64,000 nt of DNA from Cinclus cinclus (GCF_963662255.1 NC_085046.1:25625620-25689619), one strand, 5' to 3'; shown: positions 1-14,037, numbered from the stretch's first letter. The notes: a model not told the origin generated them from the letters alone. Program-made: numbers and translations.

Positions 1-2487
1 CAGGTTCACAGTGCTGCTCATCCTAGAAGCTGGCATGCTGGAACAATATTCACGTATTCTCTTCCTAAGATTTTTGCTACAGTGTGAAAAACTTAACAAT
101 GAGTAACCTCCTTAAACTTATGTGTCAGTGCCCAAAGGACTCTTAACTCATCTCAATTTAAATTAATGACCTTAGTGATAGTATTAGCAATTGGACCATG
201 GCTCTCATGAGCCAGCTATTTGCATATGGAATTTGATTAATCCTGCTGGCTATCAATTTTCACTTTTAATTAGGTGTGATATTATTGTGGGAGAAAATAC
301 AAGACTGCTATCAGGCAGCGACAATGTTGATTTTCTATTGAGTATTCTTTTCTGTTTTGACTGGCTGGGCTAAATTCCCTGACAGTGTCTGTTTAGATCA
401 GCTCAGAAAGTTGCCACAGACCTTAAAACAGGTCTGTACAAGCTCAGTGATATTCAGCACAAAGAAGCACCATATAGATTGAATATTAGTAGTTTATAAG
501 ATGTAGAGAAATTGGTTTATGGTACTCCCTTCTAGTACTCAGTAGGTCTATTCCTCTTAATGGCCTAATAAGTCTCTTGTAATGCACGTCCAGAGTCACA
601 TAAAGACCAGCTGTGTAGGCAAGTGTGGCTAGGACTTTTACTGAGACTACTTGGTTTCCCTGCATGCTGACTGAGCAAATGTACACTGATGATAGAGTCC
701 TGCTCAGATTTGGATCAAGACTAAATTTTGCCTGTAAAATCTTGTAAATATGTAACATGTGGTGTCTCCTGATTTCCAACAGGCCAATCCATATTTCTTT
801 GGCACCTTTGCACTTTGGGAACATTGCAACGTGTTTGTGTAAGTCATAGCCAGGAAAACAATATTCAGCACTTAGCTTGCCTAGCAGAGGTGGTGCCCCA
901 CATGCTGCTTACTGCTGAGTATACCCCTTTAAGAATTAGTAGACCTTTACAAAACCATCAAGAAAATCTTGATAAGAATTAATTGAATTAACTAGCAATA
1001 GAATAGCTGCTAAATGCTTCCCTTCCTTACCAGAACAACTTTAAAGAAATACACCTCTTTCCTCAGAAATTAATTTTAATACAGCTTGATATCCACAGAC
1101 CAAAGAAATGAATGATCAATGCCTATTAAACAAACACAGTTAGAAAGACAATATATTGCTATAGCTGGTTAAAATTCAAAGAGAAGAAAGCCTACCTCTT
1201 TGTGATCACAAAAGTCTACTGAGAAGTTAGTATGTATAAGGTGAAGATGAAGGCATAAAAATTAGCAGGGACATGCCAAACTCTGAACTTTGGAAGAGCT
1301 TCCTCTATGTTTTTAAAATAATATTCCTGAAGTATTCAGCTGTTTGTAGTAAATGCATAACTCATGCTGAAGAACAGGGGATTTTAATGAAAGGAATTTA
1401 TATTTTTGCAATAGAATTTCTTGTTTTTGTGGGAGTCCTTTTTGTTTTTGTTTCCCCACAAGCATCTCATATAGATATAAAATTCCTTTGTGTGGCAATG
1501 TGTACTCTGTAAAGATCAGTGGGAGTTAAATCTTCTCAAAAGACATCTTTGTTCAAATTCAGATTTTTAGGATACACCCATGAATATATGTGTGGAAAGT
1601 GACTTAGCTGTATCAACATTCTAATGCTTTTTCTGGAAAAAATACAGCATCAGACACAGGAGCAATAAACTATTTGTGTGGATTTAATTTTATTTAAATT
1701 TTGCATTGACAATGGAAGATTGGAAATGTCATGTAGAAAATTAGTAATATTAATAGAGTATATTAATAGTGCACAGTGGCCTTGTCCATTATATGGTACC
1801 AGGATATGTCAAGCTGTAGCCTTTTTAACTGTCCTCAGAAGATATGGCTACTCATATGATAATGAATATTTTCTTCAGTGTGTTACACAAAAAGCAAACT
1901 ATAGTACAAATTTTGATTAAGATGTTGCTCTGTGGCCTTTCATATAAAATCTAATTTTATTTAATATTACTTTCTACATGTATGCAGAAAATGGCAAGCT
2001 AATATTAATAAAAAAAGGCTTACAGGAATGTGGAACAAGAACAATAGATCCTTGTCAAAATTTATTTACCTAGCTAGACTTTCATTTCAAAGTTAGCAGC
2101 ACTCTGTGGCACTGGCATAATACACGGGTCTTAAAACTCTGTTAGACATTTTTAACCCACTTTAATTTATTCCATGGTAGTTTAATCCCCTGCTGAATGC
2201 GGATGGGGTGAATTTTCAAAAGTCATAATCCACTGAAGTAAAAAATCTGTAATGACAACATAGACAGCAGGCTTCAAGAGTTTAGTTTAAATTATTTCCA
2301 GAAATGTAAAACTTAGGGCAAGAGTTAATAGGATATTTCATACAGTTATATTTCAATCCTTTTCCAAATCTTTATATATTCACTTGCATCTCTGCCATCA
2401 GAAATACTTGGGCTCGATTTCTGTTCTTTTAAGGCAAAAAAGAGAAAGCTGTAAAATTCTAATGTGAAGATTTTCTCAGGGTATTGT

Positions 2488-2545
2488 AACTCATTTAGTC
2501 CTTCAGTTCACAGACTTTTATATGTGAGAGCATAATGTTTTCTAA
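2488..2545 (+). repeat. Short dispersed repeat, copy 1 (unclassified)
   Basis: About 55 bases beginning AACTCATTTAGTCCTTCAGT closely match 5918-5975 on the same strand, including the later TGAGAGCATAAT versus TGATAGCATAAT. The family is not recognised. Confidence 0.55.
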
Positions 2546-4855
2546 ACTGACCTCCCATTCTGTCTTAACTGGGCACAAAAATGAAATTAAGATACATAAT
2601 ACCACACTATCTTCATCCTTCTGCTGCTCTAGGGTTTTTACAATTCACTTTATTGGTGGGTGAAAATTCAGCCCACAAACTAATTGGGAAAAATTCATGC
2701 ATTTCCTATATACTTAAAATTTACAGTTTTACACTCTTCCTTGACTATACATTTGGAGCTACCTAGTTCTGGAAGCAGCTGTAACTCAGACAACATCTTA
2801 TTTTCTTTAACCAGGAAGCTCCTCTAGTGCCAGCTATAGACTTCTACAGCTTTGCCTGGCCTCAGCATCCAGGGACCAAACTTCTGCCTGAACCCCAGAG
2901 GAAAAATGCTGCCTCCCTGCTAGGTTTTGTTGTGTCGTGATGGACCAGATTTTGGGTGGCATAAGATAAACTGGCAGGTGACTTACTCAAAACAACAGGA
3001 CGAGAAAGTTTTGAGAGTGTGAAGTAGAGATGAGGTGTTAGGGTGTTTCACACAGTAGAAGATCCATACAGAAACAGACAAGTGCTTGTAAACTGTATTT
3101 ATTGCAAATAAATAAGTTCATAGCCACACCCCTAACTTAAGTAGTCTTTGATCTGCAAAGACTTGGAAATGAAAAAGGTTTGCTGGTACAAATAGTATAT
3201 TCTTCCCTCATTTTACCTTCCTTGATAAAATCAACATTAGGCCATTGCTGAATGCATAGTACGGGACCAGATGGACTTCCATTTTGACTTGCTAATTCTT
3301 TCAAACTCGTAAATGAAATAGACAATGGCAATAATTATCTTTTTTTTTATTTTTTCCCCTGTCTAAAAGCTACATGTCAGGACAGAAAATAATGAGTTTT
3401 CTCCTTTGAAAAACAATAGTGACAGAAGTACCTGTCTTTGCTCCTGTTTTGCAGAAAAAGGGAGGAACAAAGTGTAGGGTTGGCTTTTCATTACTTCCTC
3501 TGGTGAGTCTGTGATTTTGGTTCTTGGTTCAAAGGTCTCAGTCTTACCCAGGCAGATAGGTGAGCCTGGATGTTTAATTTTGAGTCTGATTTCCTCTCTG
3601 GTAGTTTGTGAAAGAATAAAGAAAATCTTTCTGTATGTCTGATGGTCACAGGGGAGAAGGCAGCACTGGCAGAACGAAACAGCGAAAAGGAGGAAGAGAA
3701 AAATATCCATTAGGGCACTGCTACTAGAAGAAATGTCTGTAATTATAATCCAAGTCTGTTTGATTTAAAGTACTTATCTGTCTTAGAAAACTAAACACTT
3801 TGAAAGCCTGTTTACTAAACAGTTCTTTTAGTCACTAGTGAACAAAACACAGTCATGAAGACTAATTTTTCAGATTCTAAATACTTGTGAAAATTTTTTA
3901 TGATTTTAAATCAAACTCAAAAGATAACAGAATAGTACAAATCTACACTATTTCTTACAGGAAACCTCCAGATGGGGAATTTCCTGTATCTAAAAGGAGG
4001 AGCAATACTAGCAGGTGTGCATGCCTATGAGTACATCACTTCCTCACCTTCAGCATGCTTACAGATGTATAGGGAGAAGTGCACTTCAGCAGGACTAGAG
4101 AATTTCAGAAGGCATTTACACAGAGCATTCATTGCCCTGCTTCCAGCCTACAGCCTTTGGGTTCTCTCTATAGAATTGTCTCCAGGGCAAGTTACGTTCC
4201 ATAGGTCAGATTATTTTGGCTACTATTGGGTGACAAGCTGAAGAACATTTATTCGACTTGGAAAGTTCATCAACAATTCATGGAGGTAGAAGACACAATG
4301 CATTCTGTTTCTGTCTTGACCATGGACTGGACTGGCAAAGAATATGATACAATTTAGAACCTAAGAGCTGGCAGGCCACCAGCATTTTTCATGAGTCTGT
4401 TACCATTCAAAGGGCTTGTTGCAGTGTCACAGCTTAGCCCGCAGTCCAGGAATGCAAGGAAGAGGAACTGAAACTCTAATTCTTAAGAATATTTTCTGGG
4501 ACCAAACATTTAAGGTGCTTTAACATCTTTGCATTTCCTGAAAATTACTTGAGACTAGCTAGTTTTCAGATTTGTTTATAACAAGCAAATTACATTGTGT
4601 AGAAAGCACTGTAAAATTGTAAATTTTACTAGCACTTGTCTTTTGCAGAACAGCCATTCCAATATCTTAATATTTTATGATAACAACTGTTAAGAATTAT
4701 AATGCACCTAAACAAAGCAGCGTGGCTACTGTTTTATTAGTACCCTCATCTTTCTGTGGGTACAAATTTTCTAATTAGTCTTTGATTCTTAGTCAGATCT
4801 CAAAAAGATATCAACTGATCCAGGCACTGTAATTTCAATGATATTAAATTTCTCT

Positions 4856-4895
4856 GAATTTATATCAGCTGTTGTCAGCTGAATTTATATCAGCT
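4856..4895 (+). repeat. 15-bp direct repeat separated by 10 bp
   Basis: GAATTTATATCAGCT occurs at 4856-4870 and again at 4881-4895. The spacer GTTGTCAGCT repeats the CAGCT end. Small local duplication in the intron. Confidence 0.8.
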
Positions 4896-5379
4896 TCTTG
4901 TTTTGCATAACTGCTATTGTGTGAATGATGAAAAAAGCTCAGGTAGCTACATCTTTGTTTTAACAAGGGCCATTTGAAGCAAGAATGATAGCTCATAAAT
5001 TAAAACCAGAGAAGTACAGAATTTAAAGCTGAGTTGAGCACACTTAATAGAAGTATTCTGAATTTTGTGACTCCTAAGGAATTCTATACAAAAATTGCAG
5101 TAACAGTGTGTGTTAAGTTCAATTTCTTAACCTAAATATAGTATAAAAAAATTACATTCCTTCTGTTTTCTCTGTGACAATAAATTATCATTTTTATGCT
5201 TAAAATGAATGATCCAAAGTGATTATTTTAGAAATTATTTTTGAAAACTTCAGATGCTTTTTTTTTCTATGGTCAATAATCAATTCAGTGCTGTTTTATG
5301 ACCAAACTCAAATAAAATATTATGAATTAGAGAGAAAAGACTGAACAAATAATGGAAGGCCATATTTGCCATCATACAG

Positions 5380-5880
5380 GACCATGGTTCTGCCACAACC
5401 TGAATACCGTGTACCATTCTGGTCTCCTCAGTTAAAAGACAAAACTGGGAATGGAGAAGGACACAAAGGAAATTCAAAAGTATAGGCATAGAATAACTTA
5501 TATTCAAGGATTATTTTCATGATTCAGGAGGCTGATAGGGCTGGAAAAGAGATCAATATCTGTTTACTATTATGAATGGATATAGTTGAGGCATGTACTA
5601 GTGAGTTAGAAGGAGGCTTCCTCATACAGTTAAGAATCATCAAGTTTTCCATTCAGTGGTATTTGCAGAAAAAATACTTAATGTGTAGCAGTAAAGAAAA
5701 ATGAGCATGAGCATGAGAAATTTGTATAGAGACAATATTTTCCATTTGAATGGTTCTCCAAAGAAGGTGTCAGGAACCACGTTCAAAACAAACCATAGGA
5801 GGACACAGAGCTATGGAACTCATTGCTGAAGTATCTTATGAATTTTTAAAGTTTAAAAAAGGTCAAAATTAACAAATGCA
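5380..5880 (+). repeat. Ancient CR1-type LINE fragment (decayed reverse transcriptase 3' part)
   Basis: Several consecutive blocks follow, in order, the 3' part of the old amniote CR1 lineage best known from turtles and crocodilians: TACCATTCTGGTC near 5412, CTGGAAAAGAGA near 5541, TTATGAATGGATATAG near 5570, GTTCAAAACAAACCATAGGA near 5780 and TATGGAACTCATTGC near 5813. The matches are separated by diverged sequence, so this is an old insertion in the intron, not an active element. The family name is from recall of the consensus. Confidence 0.7.
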
Positions 5881-5917
5881 CAGAAGATCAGTTTGTTTAG
5901 AGTTACTGAAACAGAAA

Positions 5918-5975
5918 ACTCATTTGGTCCTTCAGTTCTCATAATTTTATAAATGATAGCATAATATCTTAAAAT
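5918..5975 (+). repeat. Short dispersed repeat, copy 2 (unclassified)
   Basis: Counterpart of the segment at 2488-2545. It begins AACTCATTTGGTCCTTCAGT and directly follows the ancient CR1 fragment, so it may belong to the tail of that element or to a separate family. Confidence 0.55.
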
Positions 5976-7900
5976 TGAAAGAGAAATGATGAAACAGAAA
6001 ACATGTACAGAAACAATATCTAGAAGAGGAAACTAGAATTGCTGGATAGTTGGGAAGAAATCAGGGGACTAGAATATGCTTGCCATGTTCTTGTCCTTCT
6101 CCAGGCATCTCTTATAGTTACTATAGGAGATAAGATGATTTTTCTAAAGAAGTCTTTATTTTGATCCTGCATAGCCATTTTTGAGTTCTCATTTGACAGA
6201 GTAAATCATGAGTTACTGTTCTATTTGTCAGACTTATCTGAGTCTGCAGATTTTTTGAATGACTAACATGCATCCTCATTATTTTCATGTTTTGCAACAA
6301 AACGATTTGTAAGTTAAAACCAGAGAGGCCTTTTTCTGTGAAAGATCCATGTATGTGTTTTTCTTTGTCCTTCTTTTTCAGAATGTCCATTTTAGAGGTA
6401 CAAGTTCTTCAGTGTGTTTTACTCTTTCCCATTATAATAATATCTCCATCAACTTGCATTCTCAGTTTATTTCCTTATTACCAAATTCTTGTAGAATATT
6501 GATTTTGACTTTTCTGGAAATTATTCACGGAATAAAATATTTCCATGCCACTGGTAACTTTGTACAATGTGTAGACAGCTGCAGGAAGAAAAAAATGGAT
6601 CTAAATGGAAGAGTAAACTCGGTTTTGTTTTCCCTCCACCCACTGCATAAACAGGATGAATATAAGGGAACTGGATTCACTGCCAACTTTCTGTGTGCTG
6701 CCCTGCCTTGATAATGGTCCAGCTTATTGTAATGTCCTTTAGTACTCTCCTATCTATGTTGTACCTGATATCTTACTGAGGAAAGAAAATTCTGAATTCT
6801 ATTCATAGTATTTCCAAACACAATGCTGCCAAATTCTTACAGTGCTATGCCAATAGAAACAGTCTTGGTTTCTGATTAGTTATTTACCTGAAGAGAGAGA
6901 TTTTTCCACCCTGAGTATTAGATTGTTTGTTTGCGTTTTCATTTGCTCTCAAGTAGTCATATATTCAGAGGAATAAATACATAATTTCTAAGCCAATACT
7001 GTAATTAGAGGTAATGAACTGTAGTAGAGCTAGCATAAAAGGAAAAGAGTGAGAAATCAAGATGCATTCTTTACCTTTTTGAATTTATATTTAAAAAAAT
7101 CTCAGGTCTATAAGTCTTGCATTAACATTAATATATATATGGTTGATTTTACTACCTTTTAGAGAGGAGGACTTAAATCACCATTTGAGGCCTTCATGGT
7201 TTCATGAAATTCCTTTCTAACTTCATTTTCTCTGCTCCAAGCATTTGACTTGGAAAAACATTCAGGGTTCAGTGTCTTGAAAGAGAACTCCTAAATTTCT
7301 GAGATAAATGAACTGCCTATCCTTTAGAAAGTCCTAAAAGAATAACATACATTAATTAAAATATGCTTAATGAAGTTAAAAAATAAAGAAAAAATTATCA
7401 CTCTCAAAACATAGGATACAAAATGAAAGGAGTATTCTATCTTAATAGATTAAAAAATTAAACACAGATCAATTCCTGTGTCTTTTAAATGATACTTTTG
7501 GATAATGCCCAATGAAACCGCTGTCTTTCCTTCTTCAAGGAAGAAGTACAAGAGATATAATAAAATTTTGCCAGTGTTGGAAAAGAGTTGCCAGGCAGTA
7601 GCAAAAGCTCGTGGTACCTTTTCAGTATCAGTAGCCTTTACTAGGTAGTGGAAATTCATAATTTCCAGTAAAAGTTCAAGACCAAAACCAAATGTCACTC
7701 TGCCATGCTTAATAAGTGCTTTTTCAATGATACTTGTAGCACTAGATAAGCACTTCTAAATTTTTTTTTTGTTCCTTATTATTTTTTGACACAAACATTT
7801 CTGCTATCATCATAATTCAGAACCACTTCTGGCTACACAGTCATGGAGGAAATCCCCCTACTCAGCCCTTTTGCAACACTGATTTATTGCAGTGCACTGA

Positions 7901-8470
7901 TGTTTTGGGTTAACACTGATGAGCAGCTAAACACCTCACAGTTCTTTGTTTACTTTCCCCTTTTCCCCAGTGGATACGGGGAAGAGGAATAGAAGAATAA
8001 AAACAAGAAATCTTGCTAGTCAAGATAAAGAAAATTTATTAACTGAAGGATAAATGGAAGAAGAAGAAAGAAAAGAAGGAAAGAAACCAGAGCAAGTGAT
8101 GCAAAGGCAACACTCAATTCAAAACCAGCTCCAGTGGGTAGAATGATGGCCAACCAGTTCCTCAACAAAAGATGCCTACCTCCTATAAATCCCCCACTCA
8201 TTGCTAAACATGACACTACATACTGTGGAATATCTCTGGTGAATTCAGGTTCTTTGATCAGTTGTGTCCATTCCCAATCTATTGTGCACCTCTCCATTCT
8301 ACTCACTTGAGGGTCTGAGAGAAAAATAGAGACGGCCTTGGTGTTGTACATTGTTCAGCCAGAGCTAGAACATTAGTGTGTTACCAGCATTTGGGTCAAA
8401 AGTCTAAACCAGAGCACCAAATGAGCTGCTGTGAAGAAAATGGACTCCATTCTAGACAGAGCTATTGAAA
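7901..8470 (-). mobile_element. Solo LTR of an avian endogenous retrovirus (family B, minus orientation)
   Basis: Reading the minus strand, the order of landmarks fits a common neoavian LTR. A 5' part lies near 8470-8440. A block containing GGAATATCTCTGGTGAATTC (plus strand) lies near 8227, next to the CATGACACTACATACTG block near 8208. A minus-strand AATAAA is at 8035-8040. The 3' end is TGTTTTGGGTTAACACTG (plus strand) from 7901. No retroviral coding sequence flanks it, so it is a solo LTR. Divergence is substantial. The 8470 boundary is approximate. It contains only accidental open frames. Confidence 0.72.
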
Positions 8471-10332
8471 CTGAGCCAAATGTTTCAATGTTCCATCTAG
8501 GAGTGACACTTGGCTATGGAAAATAAGGCAATACTGGTTATAGTGAGCTAATTGATTAAATAGCATATGCCAGTTTCTGAATTATATGTAGAAATCCTCA
8601 AGGAAGAGGACAAAAATACCACCATAGAATTTAGGCTACTCTGTGTTTTATTATCCACTTTTCATTGGCTCTTTCACAATCAGTTTCACAATACTAAGTG
8701 CAAAGCCTCATGCTTTTGCATGCTCTTTCTTGTATTATTGCAACCTTGGGTTTGGGAAGAAGAGAGATTGAAGGAAACTGAATCAGTTCACGTGAAAGGA
8801 CTGTTGCATTTGCAGAAATTCTATTACATAGCAATGCTCTGTTATTGGGTGTGTGAATCTCTGAGGATACTTTCTGTAGCATATAGTATACTAGCAGTAT
8901 ATGCAAAAGCAGTTGGATGGAAAATGTTAGTGAATCACAATGAATTCTAGAGCTTTTTCATTAATGCTTTGTTGCCTGATTTTCTAGTGCTCACACAGAC
9001 TCTTGACTATGAAGGGCAGGTTCAGGACTTTACTCATGGATGCAGCTAGTTACCCACACTGAAAATCACAAACAGAAGTCTCAGGGCTAACTGCACAGCC
9101 AGAAATCTTTCAGGTATTACAAAACTGATGACAGTAACAAGCAGTTGTATCTGTTAGATTGTGTGTGAAACAATATAGAATGCATGTAGCCTAAATCATC
9201 CATTTCCATGAAATATAGTGGCTTTCAAAAAACCATGTATTGGATCAATCATCAATCATTTCAGAAAATAGCTCCTCCCTTTCCTGAGTCTTCAGTTTCA
9301 CATATCTGAAAAAAAAGAGAGACCTTTTTTAAAGGTTTTTACAGTTTTACCTATTGTTACACGAAACTGGTAGTCTAATCCTGCGAAATGTAAATCATTA
9401 GATGAAGAAAGGAAAACAAAGGAAAAACAAACTCTAAGCAAAGATAATGAGAGTGGTAAGCAATCTGTATCCTACCTACAGATTGCTGATTTACTAGCTC
9501 TGCTAGCTAACTGCTTAGATTCATTGTAGGTTGACAGATTCATTCTAGACAGGAACATTTTTTCCTTTTAAACACAATTCTTTTCTTATTTTGCCCTCCT
9601 TCTCCATATGCCATAGAAAAAAATATATTCTGAGTCTCTTTCTCTCTCCCTGTGAAATCTTCATTGCTGCTTCATTAACCAGTGCACCATCAGTGCATTT
9701 TATTACAGCTTCTCTCCTGGCCTACTGTGTTATTGTTAAGATGCAGCTATGAACTGGCTATCAAAATGGTAGTCTGTATTTTAATCCTTCTGTCCATTCA
9801 AAAGAGGAAGAAGTTGTCTCTTTGGCAAAATCCTGAATTAAATCCATATTTTATCTACTATCCTTACTGTCCCCACATGAAATGGATTGGGGAGATATAG
9901 TGTAGGATGTGACAGATTTATTTACCTATTTATTTGCTGTGAAAGTCTGGGGACATATCTCCTGTCTGATCAGTGTATTAAGACAATTTAGACTGATTTT
10001 ATGTATGTGCCTTCAAATGACCTTGAAAAACTACTGAAGTTAATGAAAGTGTGTTTCAATTTCATGATTGTTAAGAAATGAAAAGGCCATGCTGTGATAG
10101 ATATCTTCCGTGACATATACCTCCAGTTGTACCAGTAGGGAGGGGACATGATTTAAATACTATCTGGTTTCCAGTGGGTTTCCTGGGTATGGAATGCACT
10201 TAATTCATTTTTAAGTGAAGAGAAAGATCTAACTGCAAGTATGATAGAAGCACATAAATCAGTGCCAGAACATAGAGGAATAAAACGGGCATTTTTGAAT
10301 CTCATATGAAAAGGGAAATAAAAAACTTGATG

Positions 10333-10368
10333 GCTTCTTCAAAGCAAATGATGAAGCTTCTTCAAAGC
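10333..10368 (+). repeat. 13-bp direct repeat GCTTCTTCAAAGC
   Basis: Exact copies at 10333-10345 and 10356-10368, the second embedded in a GAAGCTTC palindrome, followed by CTTCTTC. Likely local slippage. Confidence 0.7.
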
Positions 10369-11509
10369 TTCTTCTTCAGTGCAAATGTTAAAAAATTGGG
10401 CAGTGAGTGTGGTGCAAATTTTAGGGGGAATGGGACTACACATGTCAGTCCCTTTCCACCCAACCTGCACGAATTCCAGCCCTCCCAGGTATGCTCGGAC
10501 AGAGCTCTCTGCCAGTGCTGCATGTTAGACAGCTGTGAGCCTGCATCTGTTCTCTGTTTTCCACTCAATTAAAGCAAAGACAAAAAATATAAATATGACA
10601 AATTGCTCTGACAGTAAATTTTGTGGAAAACTATGTCTTAAATATATAATTTTGTAGGAACTTGAGGCAAAATTTTCTGTTCTTTTAAAATATGATTTTG
10701 CAGGATTTTTTTATTACTGCTTTTAAATTGATGGCTCTATGATTTTTTTTTTTAAATATACAAAAGGCTTTCTGTCTTATACAGATCACTATTTAATTTG
10801 GGGAGGAAGTGGTGAAAAAAGAAGTGAAGCGAGGAAGGAGAAATGCTTGTCATAGATACCGACAAGGCGAATCAGTAGTTGGTCTGAAAGGGATTATTGG
10901 AAAAGGCTGCGACTCCTCCTGCATTAACAGACGTGGAGTACACTGTATGTACAGCTGTCAACTCAAAACTCATTAAAATTTTCATTATTCTGTTATTTAT
11001 ATTGTAGTCGTGACTGAAGGTCCCAGTCGAGAACATAGACCAATGAGTATTCATAAATGGAGTTGGGAAATTGTATTATTATTATTAGATTCATAATGAC
11101 ATGGACTCCAAGCATGGTCAGCCTGGCACCACCAAGACAGCACCCTGACATCAGACTCCAGGGGCAGCAAAAAATACATGAATATGTCTCTGTTGGTGGA
11201 AGATGCAGCAACTTTGCAGAGTGAGCATTCAAGCAAGAACACTTCACTCTGAGATGCCACATACAAGCTGAAGGATGACAAGACTGTGTACCTCAGTTTT
11301 TGTAGTAATTCATTACACACTCATCACTTACAGACCTCAGATGAATAACGTGAATATCTGTGATTATATCTGAAGGCCAATTTAAAAAAAAACTGGCAAA
11401 GGAGAATTGAGTAACAACTACTTGGAAAGTGGAGGAAAACAGACATTTCTCTTTCGGTTTACTGAGAAAAGAGGTACAATTTAAGTTCTCAAAAAATATT
11501 TCTCTATGA

Positions 11510-12367
<858 letters not shown>

Positions 12368-12590
12368 GGACCAACTTGTGTCTGTCTGAGACTGAAGCCT
12401 GGGGAATAAAAGAGGTCGAATGACAGGGCTGTAACCTCAAGGAGGAAGGCCACATCTATTGCCTGGAATGTGTCTACCTGCTGCTGCTGATGTCAAATGG
12501 CTGCAAATATGTTAGTGGAAAACAATCTAATGTAATTTTTGCCCAGTCAGCTCCATGTATCAATCTAGGTGTAAATCACTATGGATTTGA

Positions 12591-12596
12591 AATAAA
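12591..12596 (+). promoter_or_regulatory. Candidate proximal poly(A) signal AATAAA for NXPH1
   Basis: Canonical AATAAA 224 bases after the stop codon. Its use would give a short 3' UTR isoform. The sequence alone cannot show which signal is used. Confidence 0.3.
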
Positions 12597-13527
12597 ACCA
12601 TGCATACATTCACAGAGACACACACACACTTTTCAGTGCGCATTCTTGAGATTCCTGTTAAGAAATTTTTCATTGTCTGATATCTAAGGATTCAGCACAA
12701 CCTATCATCACGCAAAATGGATTAACTAGACAGTACAAGGTTTTTGACAGACTGTTATGGAAATCTCCTTGAATGTCCTTTGAGTACATGCCAATCAATA
12801 ATCCCCACTCATGCATTCTACTGCTTGAAGTAGCTGTACTGGTAAATAATACTGTAGGAATAATACTTGTTAAAATGGGAAAAAAGTGTGTTTAGAGTTC
12901 AGTATTCCGTATTATATGAACACAGAAAAGTGTAATGGCTTTTCCCAGCACACAGTAGGCACATTCAAGGTGGTGTTGGTGGCTCTTTTTCCATGGAGCA
13001 AGCCTGTTTCTAGTAAAGATGGGCAAACATTTGGAATTTACATGTGAGCAGACATTCTGGTTTAATGTTTCTCTGACTCTTTAAGCTCTGATTCTTTAAA
13101 CTTGTTTAAGTTTAGGCCAGCTAAACTACTTATAAACTGGAATAGATCTCTAAGAAGGAAAATGCCTGGTGGAGAACATGTAAGTTATAAGTGGCTGTCT
13201 TATCTTTATTACAAACTATTGTAACAAATTCAATATCCTAGTCTTCATTTGTATGAATGGTTTGTATTGTACATAATTTAACCAGTGTTATTTGAGCTGC
13301 TTATTAATATTAACTTGTAATTGTCTCTCTGCTTGTTATTGGTTAAAACAATCAAGGAAATGAGGAATCCATTTTATCAATGTAGTTGTAAACTCCATTA
13401 AAAGACAGAACTATGTACAAAGCATTTATTCAGCTAAAGTATTGTTGAAAGCTATACATATACAACATTACAGTCTGTCTGTATTTAGATATTTTATTTC
13501 CAGAGGAAAAAATGAACTGTACATAAA

Positions 13528-13533
13528 AATAAA
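13528..13533 (+). promoter_or_regulatory. Candidate distal poly(A) signal AATAAA for NXPH1
   Basis: Canonical AATAAA about 1.16 kb after the stop codon, followed within 60 bases by a T/G-containing stretch. A proximal alternative is at 12591-12596. The choice between them is inference. Confidence 0.4.
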
Positions 13534-13677
13534 AAATCTTAAAGTTGAGTTTCAATATGTACTGTGTAGATAGTAGTTTAAATAGTTCTGACAAGCGGGT
13601 AATACTTCAAGCCTAATATGATTTTCAATATTGTCTCTTTGCATATGTACATATATAGACATCTATTTATGAATTTG

Positions 13678-13740
13678 TATGTGTGCATATTTGTGTGTGT
13701 ATAAGTAGATGTGTGTGTGAGTGTGTGCAAATACATATAT
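13678..13740 (+). repeat. Interrupted (GT)n microsatellite
   Basis: Alternating T/G with interruptions (GTGTGTGTATAAGTAG and GTGTGTGTGAGTGTGTG), just downstream of the probable NXPH1 3' end. Confidence 0.8.
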
Positions 13741-14037
13741 GTTGAATACACAGAACTTTCTTGAGCCCTTTTCCTAGCAAGCAGATCTTATTACTGAAGG
13801 TCTTGCTAGTTCAAGCAGAAGCCTCCGCTCTGATAAGAAATTACAGGTGCAGAGCTTTGCTTAAAATGAGTCATTATAATTTAGAAGTGGGAAAATATAG
13901 AGCCACTCTGTATACAAAGGCCTGTCTTTGCCTTAATTCTAGCCTCCTGTGAGGTACTGATCTCTGGGGAATGAAGAGATCCCTTTTTATGGCACTAGGG
14001 AATTTTCTTCCTGTAAGAAAAAGCTCATATCTTTTAT

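Larger units (their letters stand above)
12368..13560 (+). other. NXPH1: Probable NXPH1 3' untranslated region
   Basis: The stretch follows the stop codon directly and has no repeat. AATAAA hexamers lie at 12591-12596 and 13528-13533; an earlier one near 12405 is only about 40 bases after the stop and is unlikely to be used. The AT-rich stretch 13180-13550 has the look of a vertebrate distal UTR. The 3' boundary is inferred from the last hexamer and not demonstrated. Confidence 0.55.

Noticed and set aside
486..824. 112-codon minus-strand frame in the NXPH1 intron
   Set aside because: No recognisable domain, no splice context and no codon-usage signal. It is compatible with chance.
8567..8950. 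127-codon plus-strand frame next to the intronic LTR
   Set aside because: Low-information composition and no similarity. Chance open frames of this size occur in 64 kb.
12403..12410. AATAAA just after the NXPH1 stop codon as the poly(A) signal
   Set aside because: It lies only about 40 bases past the stop, which would leave almost no 3' UTR for a neuronal gene. Later signals are more plausible.
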